This document shows positions 25,662 to 33,032 of a stretch of DNA of 64,000 nucleotides, piece after piece. A model generated the notes under the pieces. That model saw nothing but the letters and a program-made list of their open reading frames with translations. It made no database searches and was not told where the DNA came from. Both the position numbers and the translations under genes were made by a program. The DNA is from Paenibacillus sp. FSL A5-0031 (lineage in GTDB: Bacteria; Bacillota; Bacilli; Paenibacillales; Paenibacillaceae): positions 81,351 to 145,350 of the forward strand of contig NZ_MRTD01000019.1 of the NCBI RefSeq assembly GCF_001956295.1, read 5' to 3'. The stretch's first letter is position 1; each line of letters starts with the position of its first letter.

Positions 25662-26711
25662 TTAGCTGCAGTTACATTCTTCTTCGATTAACTTATAGAT
25701 CAGTATTTTTTCGTTATCAAAACCAATAAACTCTTTAGATTTATGATGATAGTTATATGGATTTATTTTCTCGTCTTCGAACAGTACAATTCCACTATTT
25801 ATATCATATATTTTCATTCCTGTTTCCTTTAAACAAGAGAACAAATATGTATCCATAAAAATATTACCTGACGATATAGGAAACTCCTTAACTACATTTC
25901 CTGTCTCCAGATTAATCGCTCTGAAAATCCACCCATGTGGCTCATCCTCATCAATGAAATCATAATTGTTTCTACCTACTAATCCAATCTCGTTATCGCT
26001 TACCCAACATAATGGATCGTTCCAATCCTCTTTTCCACTCCAGAGATTTTTTTTGCTCATTCCATCTTCCGATTCCCATCGATTTTCTATCCATTCAAGA
26101 ATGCTCCAACCTGTCACACACCCCGCAGGGTGCCACACCCATCCATTATCAACAATCCATTTATTATCAGGTGAAACTACGAGTTGGCCATGAAAATAAT
26201 CTAAATAATGTTCTGAATTAATTGATTTGCTTTCCGTTAGTTCAAATTCCGGATCATTTCTATCAGTTAGCACTAGATTATCGATTGGATTTGTAATATC
26301 CAGTCGATTCCACTTTGTACCATGAATTAATAAAAGTTGAGCATTATAATTGACAAATGCAACCGGAAAAATGGTTTGTTCATTATAATAATCATCACGA
26401 TTAAATCGCATTATGGTCTTCATTGAAGTAATATCTATTACAATTCCCTGTCTGCCAAAAGTATTATATACAGCAATTAACTCAGCTTTTGGCGAGACAA
26501 GTAGAGACACTTTCTCTTCAAATATGATTTCTTCATTATCAAAAATAAATAGCTCTTTAAACACATTCTCATTTGTATCCAATTCGATAATTTTTCTGGT
26601 TGTAGTAAGAATCAGAAATTTGTTACGTTCATTATTTATTGGTTGTATGTCAATAATAAGTTCTTCATTTCCTTGTATTGTTTTTGTTTCAAATTGAAAT
26701 GTTTTTGTCAT
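25662..26711 (-). CDS. Hypothetical protein with WD40-like beta-sheet repeats, 349 aa
   Basis: Family not recognised. The chain consists of successive beta-strand blocks of about 45 residues (VSLLVSPKAELIAVYNTFGR; QLVVSPDNKWIVDNGWVWHP; WVSDNEIGLVGRNNYDFIDE; TGMKIYDINSGIVLFEDEKI), as expected for a beta-propeller. No signal peptide. The C-terminus ends ECNCS. Start chosen at the second Met because AGGGTGA overlaps the first codon. Single gene between elements 25512 and 26806. Confidence 0.65.
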   Translation of the reverse strand: MTKTFQFETKTIQGNEELIIDIQPINNERNKFLILTTTRKIIELDTNENVFKELFIFDNEEIIFEEKVSLLVSPKAELIAVYNTFGRQGIVIDITSMKTIMRFNRDDYYNEQTIFPVAFVNYNAQLLLIHGTKWNRLDITNPIDNLVLTDRNDPEFELTESKSINSEHYLDYFHGQLVVSPDNKWIVDNGWVWHPAGCVTGWSILEWIENRWESEDGMSKKNLWSGKEDWNDPLCWVSDNEIGLVGRNNYDFIDEDEPHGWIFRAINLETGNVVKEFPISSGNIFMDTYLFSCLKETGMKIYDINSGIVLFEDEKINPYNYHHKSKEFIGFDNEKILIYKLIEEECNCS

Positions 26712-26805
26712 TGGGTTCACCCTACTATAATTTATTTAAATTCAGCTAACGTCATATTTACGAACTTCGAGAACGTTCCATATATAACATATTCGAGAAT
26801 TTCAT

Positions 26806-26894
26806 TAAACTAACCTGCCCGTTAGCGTAACGGCGAAGGGCTGCCACGCGGCAGCCCTTTTGGTTTTCAACTATCGTTACCCGTTAGTTCAACT
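26806..26894 (+). repeat. Array element, complete, hairpin subfamily C, with leader palindrome
   Basis: Left arm AAACTAACCTGCCCGTTAG then CGTAACGG, hairpin AAGGGCTGCC-ACGC-GGCAGCCCTT, right arm TTCAACTATCGTTACCCGTT then AGTTCAAC. A leader with GAACTTCGAGAACGTTC lies to its left (26762-26778). Confidence 0.92.
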
Positions 26895-26898
26895 AATT

Positions 26899-27381
26899 TT
26901 AACTCCTAAACTCAATCGATTTATTGTTTTTGTCAAAATACTGAATACCGCCAGTTCCTGTAGGGAATATAAAGCACTTCTGATTTGGTTCTTTTGTAAA
27001 GGTTTTTTTTGTAAAGGTACCTGTTCTGGTTGTAAATGTGATTATTTGATTTAAAATGTTCTCATCGATGATATATTCAACTAAGTATTTGTCAGAAAAC
27101 CCTCCAATGAATCGCTGTGGAATTTTTGTTCCCTCTACATTCTCCCAATGTTTCGAAAACGTTCCACTACCTGATTGGTCCAAGTAGAAACCTACCTCTG
27201 TATCGTTCTTATATGCAATTGCTGTGTACTCCTTGTACTTCACCAACTCCATAACGTTAATGTTATTGTCACTGATAAAGGCATCAATAACTTTATCATC
27301 TGGTCTGACTGGTTGTGACATACATCCAATAACAAGGGTAGCAACGACTATCATTGTTAGAGTTAATTTTATAGGAGACAT
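26899..27381 (-). CDS. Hypothetical lipoprotein, 160 aa
   Basis: Exported protein of unknown function. Start chosen at the Met giving MSPIKLTLTMIVVATLVIGC, a lipoprotein signal with lipobox LVIGC, behind GGGTGGTG; the longest frame extends 23 codons further without a ribosome site. The mature part is beta-rich (EYTAIAYKNDTEVGFYLDQS, YLVEYIIDENILNQIITFTT). The next array gene but one (27546) is also a small lipoprotein. Confidence 0.75.
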   Translation of the reverse strand: MSPIKLTLTMIVVATLVIGCMSQPVRPDDKVIDAFISDNNINVMELVKYKEYTAIAYKNDTEVGFYLDQSGSGTFSKHWENVEGTKIPQRFIGGFSDKYLVEYIIDENILNQIITFTTRTGTFTKKTFTKEPNQKCFIFPTGTGGIQYFDKNNKSIEFRS

Positions 27382-27455
27382 TTTACACACCACCCAAAAG
27401 ATTTGTATTTGACCTTTAATTCTCATCAACAATTGTATCATAGCCATCACTCTGA

Positions 27456-27485
27456 TTATGGATAACTGCCCGTTAGCTTAATGAT
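27456..27485 (+). repeat. Single left arm of an array element
   Basis: ATTATGGATAACTGCCCGTT then AGCTTAATGA; no hairpin or right arm follows. Confidence 0.7.
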
Positions 27486-27545
27486 GTATGTGATCAGATG
27501 GATTATCCATTACTGATTTGTCAGCCATACGAAGTCTTCGTCTTC

Positions 27546-27929
27546 TTAGAATTGCCACCAAATTTGATCTTCTTCTTTCTCTCTCTTGCCCTGATATAAT
27601 ATCTGTCCGTCTTTTTGAGATTTAATATCAAATTTTATTGAATAAGTTTTTTTGAAAAGTTCCAGATCAGTGATGTTCTTATCAATTTCATTAAAAAAGT
27701 CATTAACCAAGCCTTTAGCCTGTTCATTATTAATTCTATCTTTAATCAAAATTCTAAAATTAATAATTTTTGACTGTGAACTTGTTGCTGTTGTAATAAC
27801 TAAGTCTTTATCATTCATTACTCTTTCAGCATTTACTAATGATTCTGATACATTATCAAAGTCTGGCTTAGCCTCATTGCATCCGACTAACACGAGGGTA
27901 AGAAGTAGGAGTAATATAAAATGTCTCAT
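27546..27929 (-). CDS. Hypothetical small lipoprotein, 127 aa
   Basis: Signal MRHFILLLLLTLVLVGCNEA with lipobox VLVGC, then a 105-residue domain with VITTATSSQSKIINFRILIK and a C-terminal KEEDQIWWQF. AAAGGAGC precedes the ATG. Unknown function. Between the single arm at 27456 and the IS-split element at 28031. Confidence 0.75.
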   Translation of the reverse strand: MRHFILLLLLTLVLVGCNEAKPDFDNVSESLVNAERVMNDKDLVITTATSSQSKIINFRILIKDRINNEQAKGLVNDFFNEIDKNITDLELFKKTYSIKFDIKSQKDGQILYQGKREKEEDQIWWQF

Positions 27930-28030
27930 AAAAGCTCCTTTATTATTAATCTTTACGGGGATTTCGTATATATAACGGCTATTCTGCGAGCTTCCGCGAA
28001 AATTCCATTACTTAGAGTATTCGCGAAGTG

Positions 28031-28043
28031 ATTAAACTATCCT
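28031..28043 (+). repeat. Left half of an array left arm, cut by the insertion sequence
   Basis: ATTAAACTATCCT is the first part of a left arm. The rest of the arm (GCCCGTTAG …) resumes at 29861 on the other side of the insertion sequence. The leader palindrome (GCGAGCTTCCGCGAA … ATTCGCGAA, 27986-28028) precedes it. Confidence 0.9.
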
Positions 28044-28453
28044 CCCTCTATGGAGAATCACTTTTCTCTTAAATACTCACGTTATCTTAGTATATTGACC
28101 ATGTTTGCTCATTACAGATAACACTTCAGTGGAACGAAGTTGTAGATGAAGAAATTTATGGGATTGGTAAAAGTGCAAAAAAGTCTCCACCTAGACCACT
28201 TGCTGTAAAAAGTGGTTTCTCCGGTAAAGTTTGGTTGCACCTTTGGATCTCCACATGAGCTCATGGCGGTCAACCCTCCCACATCTCGCAGAGTCTACGC
28301 TCTCACATTCCTTCATTCAACCTGTCCATGAGGTGGAGGGCAGATATGCTGCCCGGCAGGATCTTCGTCCGTATGGATTGTGCCGTTCCGACTCATCCGT
28401 GCTACTTGTTATCTATCTTTTGGTTTAGGTCGTTATCTTTGGAAAACGTTCTG
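28044..28453 (-). ncRNA. Non-coding end of the IS, candidate bridge-RNA region
   Basis: About 410 bp between the IS end and the transposase stop with no credible gene. In IS110/IS1111 elements this type of region encodes a structured RNA guiding target choice. The stretch CTGCCCGGCAGGAT (28349-28362) contains CTGCCCG and, on the other strand, ATCCTG, both present in the target arm around the insertion point. This is only suggestive because the stretch is also self-complementary. Confidence 0.4.
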
Positions 28454-29740
28454 TTAAGCCGCTTGTGGTAATTCTATACATCGAGGGATATCCTGCATCA
28501 TCTTTTCTTCCCTGAACTCATGTCCCTTTTTCAATATGCCGAATAGGATGCGTATGAGTTTGTTACACAACGCGATGAGAGACTGCATTTTCTTCAGCGG
28601 ATTTCTCGACCGTTTGGTATAATACTCGTGCAAAGCTCGGAAGGCTGCGTTTTTTGCGACCAACGGCATCATCACTCTAAAGAGTAAGGCACGAAGGCGT
28701 TTCCTACCTCTCTTCGTTATCCTAGTCTGTCCGGTATGTGTGCCTGATGAATTTGTTTTCAAATTCAATCCAGCGAGCTTCGTGATCTGTTTGGGATGTC
28801 GGTACTGACTAATATCGCCTACCTCAGCTAGAAAGCCCGCGATGGTGTCTCTTCCAATCCCTTTCATGGCCAACACTTGTTGTACATGTGGGATCTGCTT
28901 GAGTAATTCGTCCAATTTTGTTTTCAGTTCTTCCAGTTTTCTATGAAGCCATTCGTACTGGTTCAGCAGCACCTTCAACTCCATTTTAGCCAACTCTGAA
29001 CCTTGCTGGATACCAACAGAACGGCTGGCTGCTGCCTTCAGATTCTTGATACGGCCTAGACCAAGCCCACGCTTTGCAGCTTCTCTCAGATGCTGCAGCA
29101 AGATCTCCTCTGGTACGGAAACAAGCTCATGTGGCAGTAGATAGAGACTTAGCATTTGGATGGCTGACTTGCATTCCCAATCCTTAAATACCGTCAGAAA
29201 CTCGGGGAAATACCGATCTAGCCAGTTATGGACACGTGCTTGCACAACGCAAAGGTCAGTTGTCAGGTGTTCGCGAATTTTCATGGCTTCCCGCAGTTCA
29301 GCATAAACGCCCTGTGGAAGGCTAGGTACAGCGTATCTCCCATCTTTGACCAACTGTGCAATCACTTTAGCATCCTTGATGTCATTCTTCGTCGGAGAAT
29401 TGTCATCAAGCTCTTTGCTTTTCTTCACGTGTAGTGGGTTTACAACACCATATTTAACTTGTTGCTCTCTAAGATAATGAGCTAAGTTTAACCAGTAGTG
29501 ACCAGTCGGCTCCATGCCGACAATAACGTCCTGAAGCCCTTGTTCCGCAACAATCTTTTGGAACCAACTAATGAATAATTCAAAACCTTCTCGATTGTTT
29601 TCAAACGTGATCGATTTACCGAGCTCGACTCCGCGGTAGTCTTGTGCCCTGGCCACATGTTTGAATTTAGCAATGTCGACTCCGACAATTAAAGTAGAAG
29701 AAGTGATTTGATTAATTCGTTCATTTTGAGTAGAATGCAT
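28454..29740 (-). CDS. IS110-family transposase (DEDD recombinase), 428 aa
   Basis: Recombinase of the insertion sequence. N-terminal RuvC-like DEDD domain: TLIVGVDIAKFKHVARAQDY (Asp), VGMEPTGHYWLNLAHYL (Glu), NSPTKNDIKDAKVIAQLVKD (Asp pair). A coiled middle (KLEELKTKLDELLKQIPHVQ) leads to the C-terminal transposase_20 domain (MKGIGRDTIAGFLAEVGDIS, then LAGLNLKTNSSGTHTGQTRI with the catalytic Ser region). Start set at ATG-CAT after GGAGACTACAAG. Appears intact. A truncated relative lies at 41188. Confidence 0.95.
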   Translation of the reverse strand: MHSTQNERINQITSSTLIVGVDIAKFKHVARAQDYRGVELGKSITFENNREGFELFISWFQKIVAEQGLQDVIVGMEPTGHYWLNLAHYLREQQVKYGVVNPLHVKKSKELDDNSPTKNDIKDAKVIAQLVKDGRYAVPSLPQGVYAELREAMKIREHLTTDLCVVQARVHNWLDRYFPEFLTVFKDWECKSAIQMLSLYLLPHELVSVPEEILLQHLREAAKRGLGLGRIKNLKAAASRSVGIQQGSELAKMELKVLLNQYEWLHRKLEELKTKLDELLKQIPHVQQVLAMKGIGRDTIAGFLAEVGDISQYRHPKQITKLAGLNLKTNSSGTHTGQTRITKRGRKRLRALLFRVMMPLVAKNAAFRALHEYYTKRSRNPLKKMQSLIALCNKLIRILFGILKKGHEFREEKMMQDIPRCIELPQAA

Positions 29741-29860
29741 CTTGTAGTCTCCTTGGTTTGTATTTGGATCCAGCAGCCAGCCAGCATTATGGACCATTAA
29801 CATCATACCAAGGAGTCTTTTTATTTCTCAAACCTCGTATTTCTTCATAATAGGAATGCT

Positions 29861-29936
29861 GCCCGTTAGTTGAACAAAAGGCTGCCAAGCGGCAGCCCTT
29901 TCAGTATTGAACTATCTTGTCCCGTTAGCGTAACAG
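29861..29936 (+). repeat. Array element, remainder of the IS-split copy, hairpin subfamily C
   Basis: Rest of the left arm GCCCGTTAGTTGAACA, hairpin AAAGGCTGCC-AAGC-GGCAGCCCTTT, right arm TTGAACTATCTTGTCCCGTT then AGCGTAACAG. Confidence 0.92.
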
Positions 29937-29971
29937 CTGTATTAGATCGTACGCTCGTTGTATCTCTCTTT

Positions 29972-30373
29972 CTATCTTGGAAACTGAATTTTTTTTATAA
30001 TCGTATCAATCAACCATAAACCTGTTGCGGCAATAAAAACTGAGTACACAAAAACACTGGCGTACTTAAAAAGAAAAAGGAAGCCTTCTGATTCGGTAAG
30101 AGAAAACAAATACAAACTAATCACTGCAAATATTAGATGTGAGGCTAACCCCATGAGCATGCCCAGCAATTTTTTTATTACCTTCATTTTTAAAATAAAT
30201 ATGTCAGTAATTAATGCACACGGTACGCCTATTATTAAGCAACCGATGAATGAGTACATAAAATAGATGAAAAACGGGGCATAACCATGAAATTCCACAA
30301 GAATTAACGAAAAAACTACTGTTGTGATTATACTAGAAATTATCTTCCTACTAATATCAATTTTTGTTAAAAT
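29972..30373 (-). CDS. Small multi-helix membrane protein, 133 aa, apparent ATT start
   Basis: Unknown family. The frame is open from an ATT at 30371-30373, 5 nt after a strong AAGGGGGTG ribosome site, giving LTKIDISRKIISSIITTVVF then SLILVEFHGYAPFF. The first conventional codon (GTG, 30296-30298) lies 25 codons inside and has no ribosome site. With the ATT start there are four membrane helices (about residues 10-28, 37-58, 70-92, 100-122). Single gene between elements 29861 and 30448. Confidence 0.6.
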   Translation of the reverse strand: MLTKIDISRKIISSIITTVVFSLILVEFHGYAPFFIYFMYSFIGCLIIGVPCALITDIFILKMKVIKKLLGMLMGLASHLIFAVISLYLFSLTESEGFLFLFKYASVFVYSVFIAATGLWLIDTIIKKIQFPR

Positions 30374-30447
30374 TGTAACACCCCCTTGTCACTGGATGAT
30401 TAATAAACAAAACTCCCATTATTTCAGTGATGGATTCCATGAAGATT

Positions 30448-30534
30448 TTAAACATATCTGCCCGATATTTGAAAGGCTACCATGGTGCTGGTAGCCTATT
30501 GTCATGGTGCTATCGTCTCACGTTAGCGTAATGA
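30448..30534 (+). repeat. Array element, complete, hairpin subfamily E
   Basis: Left arm TTTAAACATATCTGCCCGAT then ATTTGAA, hairpin AGGCTACC-ATGGTGCT-GGTAGCCT, right arm ATGGTGCTATCGTCTCACGT then TAGCGTAATGA. Confidence 0.88.
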
Positions 30535-30564
30535 ATTTTTCCGTTCTGACTGAACTCTCACTTG

Positions 30565-30966
30565 TCACCAAATTTTCCACCAAGGTTTGTTTAATTTCTT
30601 AATTTCATTAATATCTAATTCAAAACCATCGAACTTTGTATTCGTATCAACTGCGGAAATCATCAATATATCAACTAGTTCTTCTAATACTTCATTACTC
30701 ATTCTGCAAACTGGAGTTATTAGTTCTATTATGTACTTTGAGCCCTCATCTTGTTTGATTATGGTTATCTCAAAATCAGTTTTAAATTGTGCCTCCAACC
30801 CTTTTGCTTGTTCATACAAATTAGAAACTAAATATGCCCTAATACGTCCTTTATCTCCTTTTCTGACTCCCTTATCACAAAGAGTCTGCCAAAGTTTTTT
30901 TGTAATTTCATGCTGTTTTCGTCTTTCAAGCAGGTCGATTTTCTCGATTCCAACGTAAACACTCAC
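30565..30966 (-). CDS. Hypothetical cassette protein, 133 aa
   Basis: Unknown family. Soluble, charged: an N-terminal basic helical part (LLERRKQHEITKKLWQTLCD), then an alternating beta/alpha half (FEITIIKQDEGSKYIIELIT, EVLEELVDILMISAVDTNTK FDGFELDI) ending KPWWKIW. AGGGGGAATTCTTA precedes a GTG start. No signal peptide or membrane segment. Confidence 0.7.
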   Translation of the reverse strand: MSVYVGIEKIDLLERRKQHEITKKLWQTLCDKGVRKGDKGRIRAYLVSNLYEQAKGLEAQFKTDFEITIIKQDEGSKYIIELITPVCRMSNEVLEELVDILMISAVDTNTKFDGFELDINEIKKLNKPWWKIW

Positions 30967-31034
30967 TAAGAATTCCCCCTAGTCTATATTTATTAAACAA
31001 CTATATCCGAACTTATTGTTATTCGTGAGAAGAC

Positions 31035-31132
31035 TCTGCTATCCTGACCGTTAGCTTAATAAAGAAATTTAGCAACTGCCATAGCAAGATGCCCCTTGTA
31101 TGTTCAACTATCGTTCCCCGTTAGCGTAATGA
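31035..31132 (+). repeat. Array element, complete, subfamily A-like
   Basis: Left arm CTCTGCTATCCTGACCGTTA then GCTTAATAA, imperfect hairpin TTAGCAACTGCCATAGCAAG then ATGCC, right arm TTCAACTATCGTTCCCCGTT then AGCGTAATGA. Confidence 0.88.
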
Positions 31133-31177
31133 ACCTGCTAATCAATTCATTTTTATAAATTAGAAAGAGCCACCAGC

Positions 31178-31217
31178 AAAAGCCCTCTTACGTTCTTGCA
31201 TACTGAAGAGGGCTTTT
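31178..31217 (-). terminator. Rho-independent terminator
   Basis: AAAAGCCCTCTTACG … GAAGAGGGCTTTT: a 10-11-bp stem flanked by A and T runs, 36 nt after the minus-strand gene ending at 31253. Usable in both directions. Confidence 0.85.
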
Positions 31218-31252
31218 ACAAGGAGTGATGAAGCTTTACCGTTATGCAGATA

Positions 31253-31624
31253 CTAGAGCTTCTGTAGAACATACCATACTGTGTACAATGCAAAAGCAAA
31301 TATGGAAAAGAATACTGCAAGCAGCGCCCCTCTGACAACCCTCTGCCACCCGATACGGATCAACCCGTAACATCCACCATACACAATCATTCCGGCAGCA
31401 GCTCCCTCCAAAAAGACGCTCGGTGCCCGCAGGAGAACAATATAAAACAAAACGCTTATCCCTAACAAAAAGTAATTCATCCACAGAAACGCAATTCTGC
31501 CTTGCTTTTGCATCAAGCTTATCCCCCTCCATACAGTCTGCCGCGTCATGCGCACAGTCTGTATGTCTTCTAGATACGAGGATTCATTTCCTTCTATTTC
31601 CTTTGGTAGCGCAGTGTGTTTCAA
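31253..31624 (-). CDS. Small membrane protein, 123 aa
   Basis: Unknown family. An N-terminal soluble stretch of about 45 residues (EIEGNESSYLEDIQTVRMTR) precedes three hydrophobic segments (FLWMNYFLLGISVLFYIVLL; FLEGAAAGMIVYGGCYGLI; VRGALLAVFFSIFAFALYTV). The ribosome site for the TTG start is weak. Higher GC than adjoining cassettes and with its own terminator, so it may have a different origin. Confidence 0.65.
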   Translation of the reverse strand: MKHTALPKEIEGNESSYLEDIQTVRMTRQTVWRGISLMQKQGRIAFLWMNYFLLGISVLFYIVLLRAPSVFLEGAAAGMIVYGGCYGLIRIGWQRVVRGALLAVFFSIFAFALYTVWYVLQKL

Positions 31625-31751
31625 TCTGAGAAATTTAATCCCAGTCTAGAAAAGAACAAACTCGTCACCGCCTCTAATTGTTCACGTCGGCCCTTCGTGT
31701 ATCGAACTCCAACCGAAATTGAAGGACCAAATGCACATACTCTACAGACTG

Positions 31752-32396
31752 TTATTTTTTTAACAACAGCCAGTCGACTGCAATTCTAAGTAAAGTACTA
31801 GAGAATACAAAGGGAATAGCAAGGATCTGGAAAGTGAGTTGGAAATAACTTCTTACTTCCTCTAAATTAGTATCATTTTTGAAATCAGGAATCATTTGAG
31901 TAAATAAGCTAAAGTCATTAATAAGTTTTCCAGTTACAGCGCTTATTGTTACAATGACCACAAAAATGAATCTGATTATATCCAATGCGATCTTAGAGTG
32001 ATCAAGGAATTCTTTACGAGAATGCTTCCTGTTAATAAAATACAACATGAAGAAGAATATAATCGTAGTCAAAAAAGTGAAAATTAAAAATAGGGGTATT
32101 GAAATACGTAGTTGTAATCCGATTAAGAAGTTTAAGCTAAAGGGTACTGTGAAATAAGTGAAAAAAGCCATAAACAAAATTTGATTACTTTTAAGAAGTA
32201 ATTTTGGCTTCACAATAAGTGTGAAAGGTAAAATTATCAGGTAGAGAAAGAAATACATAGGTTGTTTATCTTTAATAATAGAGTAGGCAAACACTGTTAA
32301 AAGAATAAGGTTAAATGAAAGTAATAAGTGTTTGTGAAAAATAAAATACTCGATTTTTGAAGGGAATCGAAGCACCCTTATTAATAGGTCAGACAT
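31752..32396 (-). CDS. Hypothetical integral membrane protein, 214 aa
   Basis: Unknown family. Start set at the ATG 6 nt after AAAGGAGTAC (MSDLLIRVLRFPSKIEYFIF); the frame is open 26 codons further upstream but without a ribosome site. About six membrane helices, for example LLSFNLILLTVFAYSIIKD, YFFLYLIILPFTLIV, IPLFLIFTFLTTIIFFFMLY and IIRFIFVVIVTISAVTGKLI. Single gene before element 32491. Confidence 0.7.
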   Translation of the reverse strand: MSDLLIRVLRFPSKIEYFIFHKHLLLSFNLILLTVFAYSIIKDKQPMYFFLYLIILPFTLIVKPKLLLKSNQILFMAFFTYFTVPFSLNFLIGLQLRISIPLFLIFTFLTTIIFFFMLYFINRKHSRKEFLDHSKIALDIIRFIFVVIVTISAVTGKLINDFSLFTQMIPDFKNDTNLEEVRSYFQLTFQILAIPFVFSSTLLRIAVDWLLLKK

Positions 32397-32490
32397 TAAG
32401 TACTCCTTTGAATCATTTAATTCACATATATTTTGTATCGGCAAAAGTTGTGGTGTATTATATACTTTTTTCAATATTTCCGTTTCTAAC

Positions 32491-32540
32491 TCCTATACTG
32501 CCGCTGTTTTATTGAGCTAACGTTTCCCGTTAGTTTAATA
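32491..32540 (+). repeat. Left and right arms joined, minimal hairpin
   Basis: Left arm CCTATACTGCCGCTGTTTTA, directly followed by right arm TTGAGCTAACGTTTCCCGTT then AGTTTAATAA. The minus-strand gene on its right uses a TAA lying inside this right arm (32530-32532). Confidence 0.7.
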
Positions 32541-32943
32541 ACAGGTCTTCATTTTCTATTGACTTGAGAATACTAACTACAGCTGTTGCTTCGCCTGTTC
32601 CGGCATGATTAATTAAAGGGATTTGATGTGGTCCTAAATTATGTTTTAAGGCAGAGTCATTAGAGATTATTGCTTTTACAATTTCGACCTTATCTAACAT
32701 TGCAGCTGCAACTAAATCAATCCGCGCTCCCTTATCAAGTAAATAATTTTCAATATCTTTTCTTCCCATATGTGCAGCAGCACCAAGTGCAGTTTCCTAA
32801 TCACCGTTGCCTCAATCCTATGAAGCATTTAAAAGACCTGATTCTTGTTCTATTAATTCTTGTACCTTTTGAAAATCTCCATGGGCTTGACCCACGAAAA
32901 GCTGAACTAACTCGGGACTAATATTATTATCCAACACAATCAT
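32530..32943 (-). pseudogene. Ankyrin-repeat protein gene with three in-frame stop codons
   Basis: From 32943 the frame reads MIVLDNNISPELVQLFVGQA, HGDFQKVQELIEQESGLLNA, then S-stop-D-stop-GNGD-stop-ETALGAAAHMGRKDIENYLL and two further ankyrin units to TAA 32530-32532, inside an array right arm. The stops are TAG (32818-32820), TGA (32812-32814) and TAG (32797-32799). Each sits where this type of ankyrin sequence has Trp (WDWGNGDWET), so three TGG codons have become stops within eight codons while the rest of the frame is intact. AGAGGGG precedes the start. Confidence 0.8.
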
Positions 32944-32998
32944 CCCCTCTAAATAGTAATTTGTATAATTATTCCACACAATGTATTCGCTTAGTAAT

Positions 32999-33027
32999 GG
33001 AATTATCCTTCCCGTTAGTCTAACAAG
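32999..33027 (+). repeat. Single arm of an array element
   Basis: GGAATTATCCTTCCCGTTAG then TCTAACAAG. It has left-arm spacing (10-nt spacer) but TTCCC as in right arms, possibly a left/right hybrid. No hairpin. Confidence 0.65.
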
Positions 33028-33032
33028 AATCG

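Larger units (their letters stand above)
28044..29860 (-). mobile_element. IS110-family (IS1111-like) insertion sequence, about 1817 bp
   Basis: Bounded exactly by the two halves of an array left arm; a CT dinucleotide occurs at both junctions (…ATCCT / …AATGCT), consistent with the core dinucleotide of IS110-type recombination. One transposase gene with a long non-coding stretch (about 410 bp) after it and only about 120 bp before it, as in the IS1111 subgroup. Imperfect subterminal inverted repeats are visible: TATGGAGAATCAC (28049-28061) and its counterpart TATGAAGAAATAC read from 29849 to 29837. Removing the element restores a perfect array copy. Confidence 0.88.

Noticed and set aside
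26830..26860. Element hairpins as ordinary Rho-independent terminators
   Set aside because: Stems are GC-rich but lack the T-run on the gene strand in most copies, and they are embedded in conserved arms. A secondary termination role is possible.
28231..28428. 65-codon open frame in the IS non-coding end
   Set aside because: It lies in the region expected to encode the IS structural RNA, has no ribosome site and no recognisable protein features.
32790..32825. Genome-wide reassignment of TGA or TAG to Trp
   Set aside because: All intact genes in the window use TGG for Trp and end at TGA, TAG or TAA, so the stops in the ankyrin gene are lesions, not code change.
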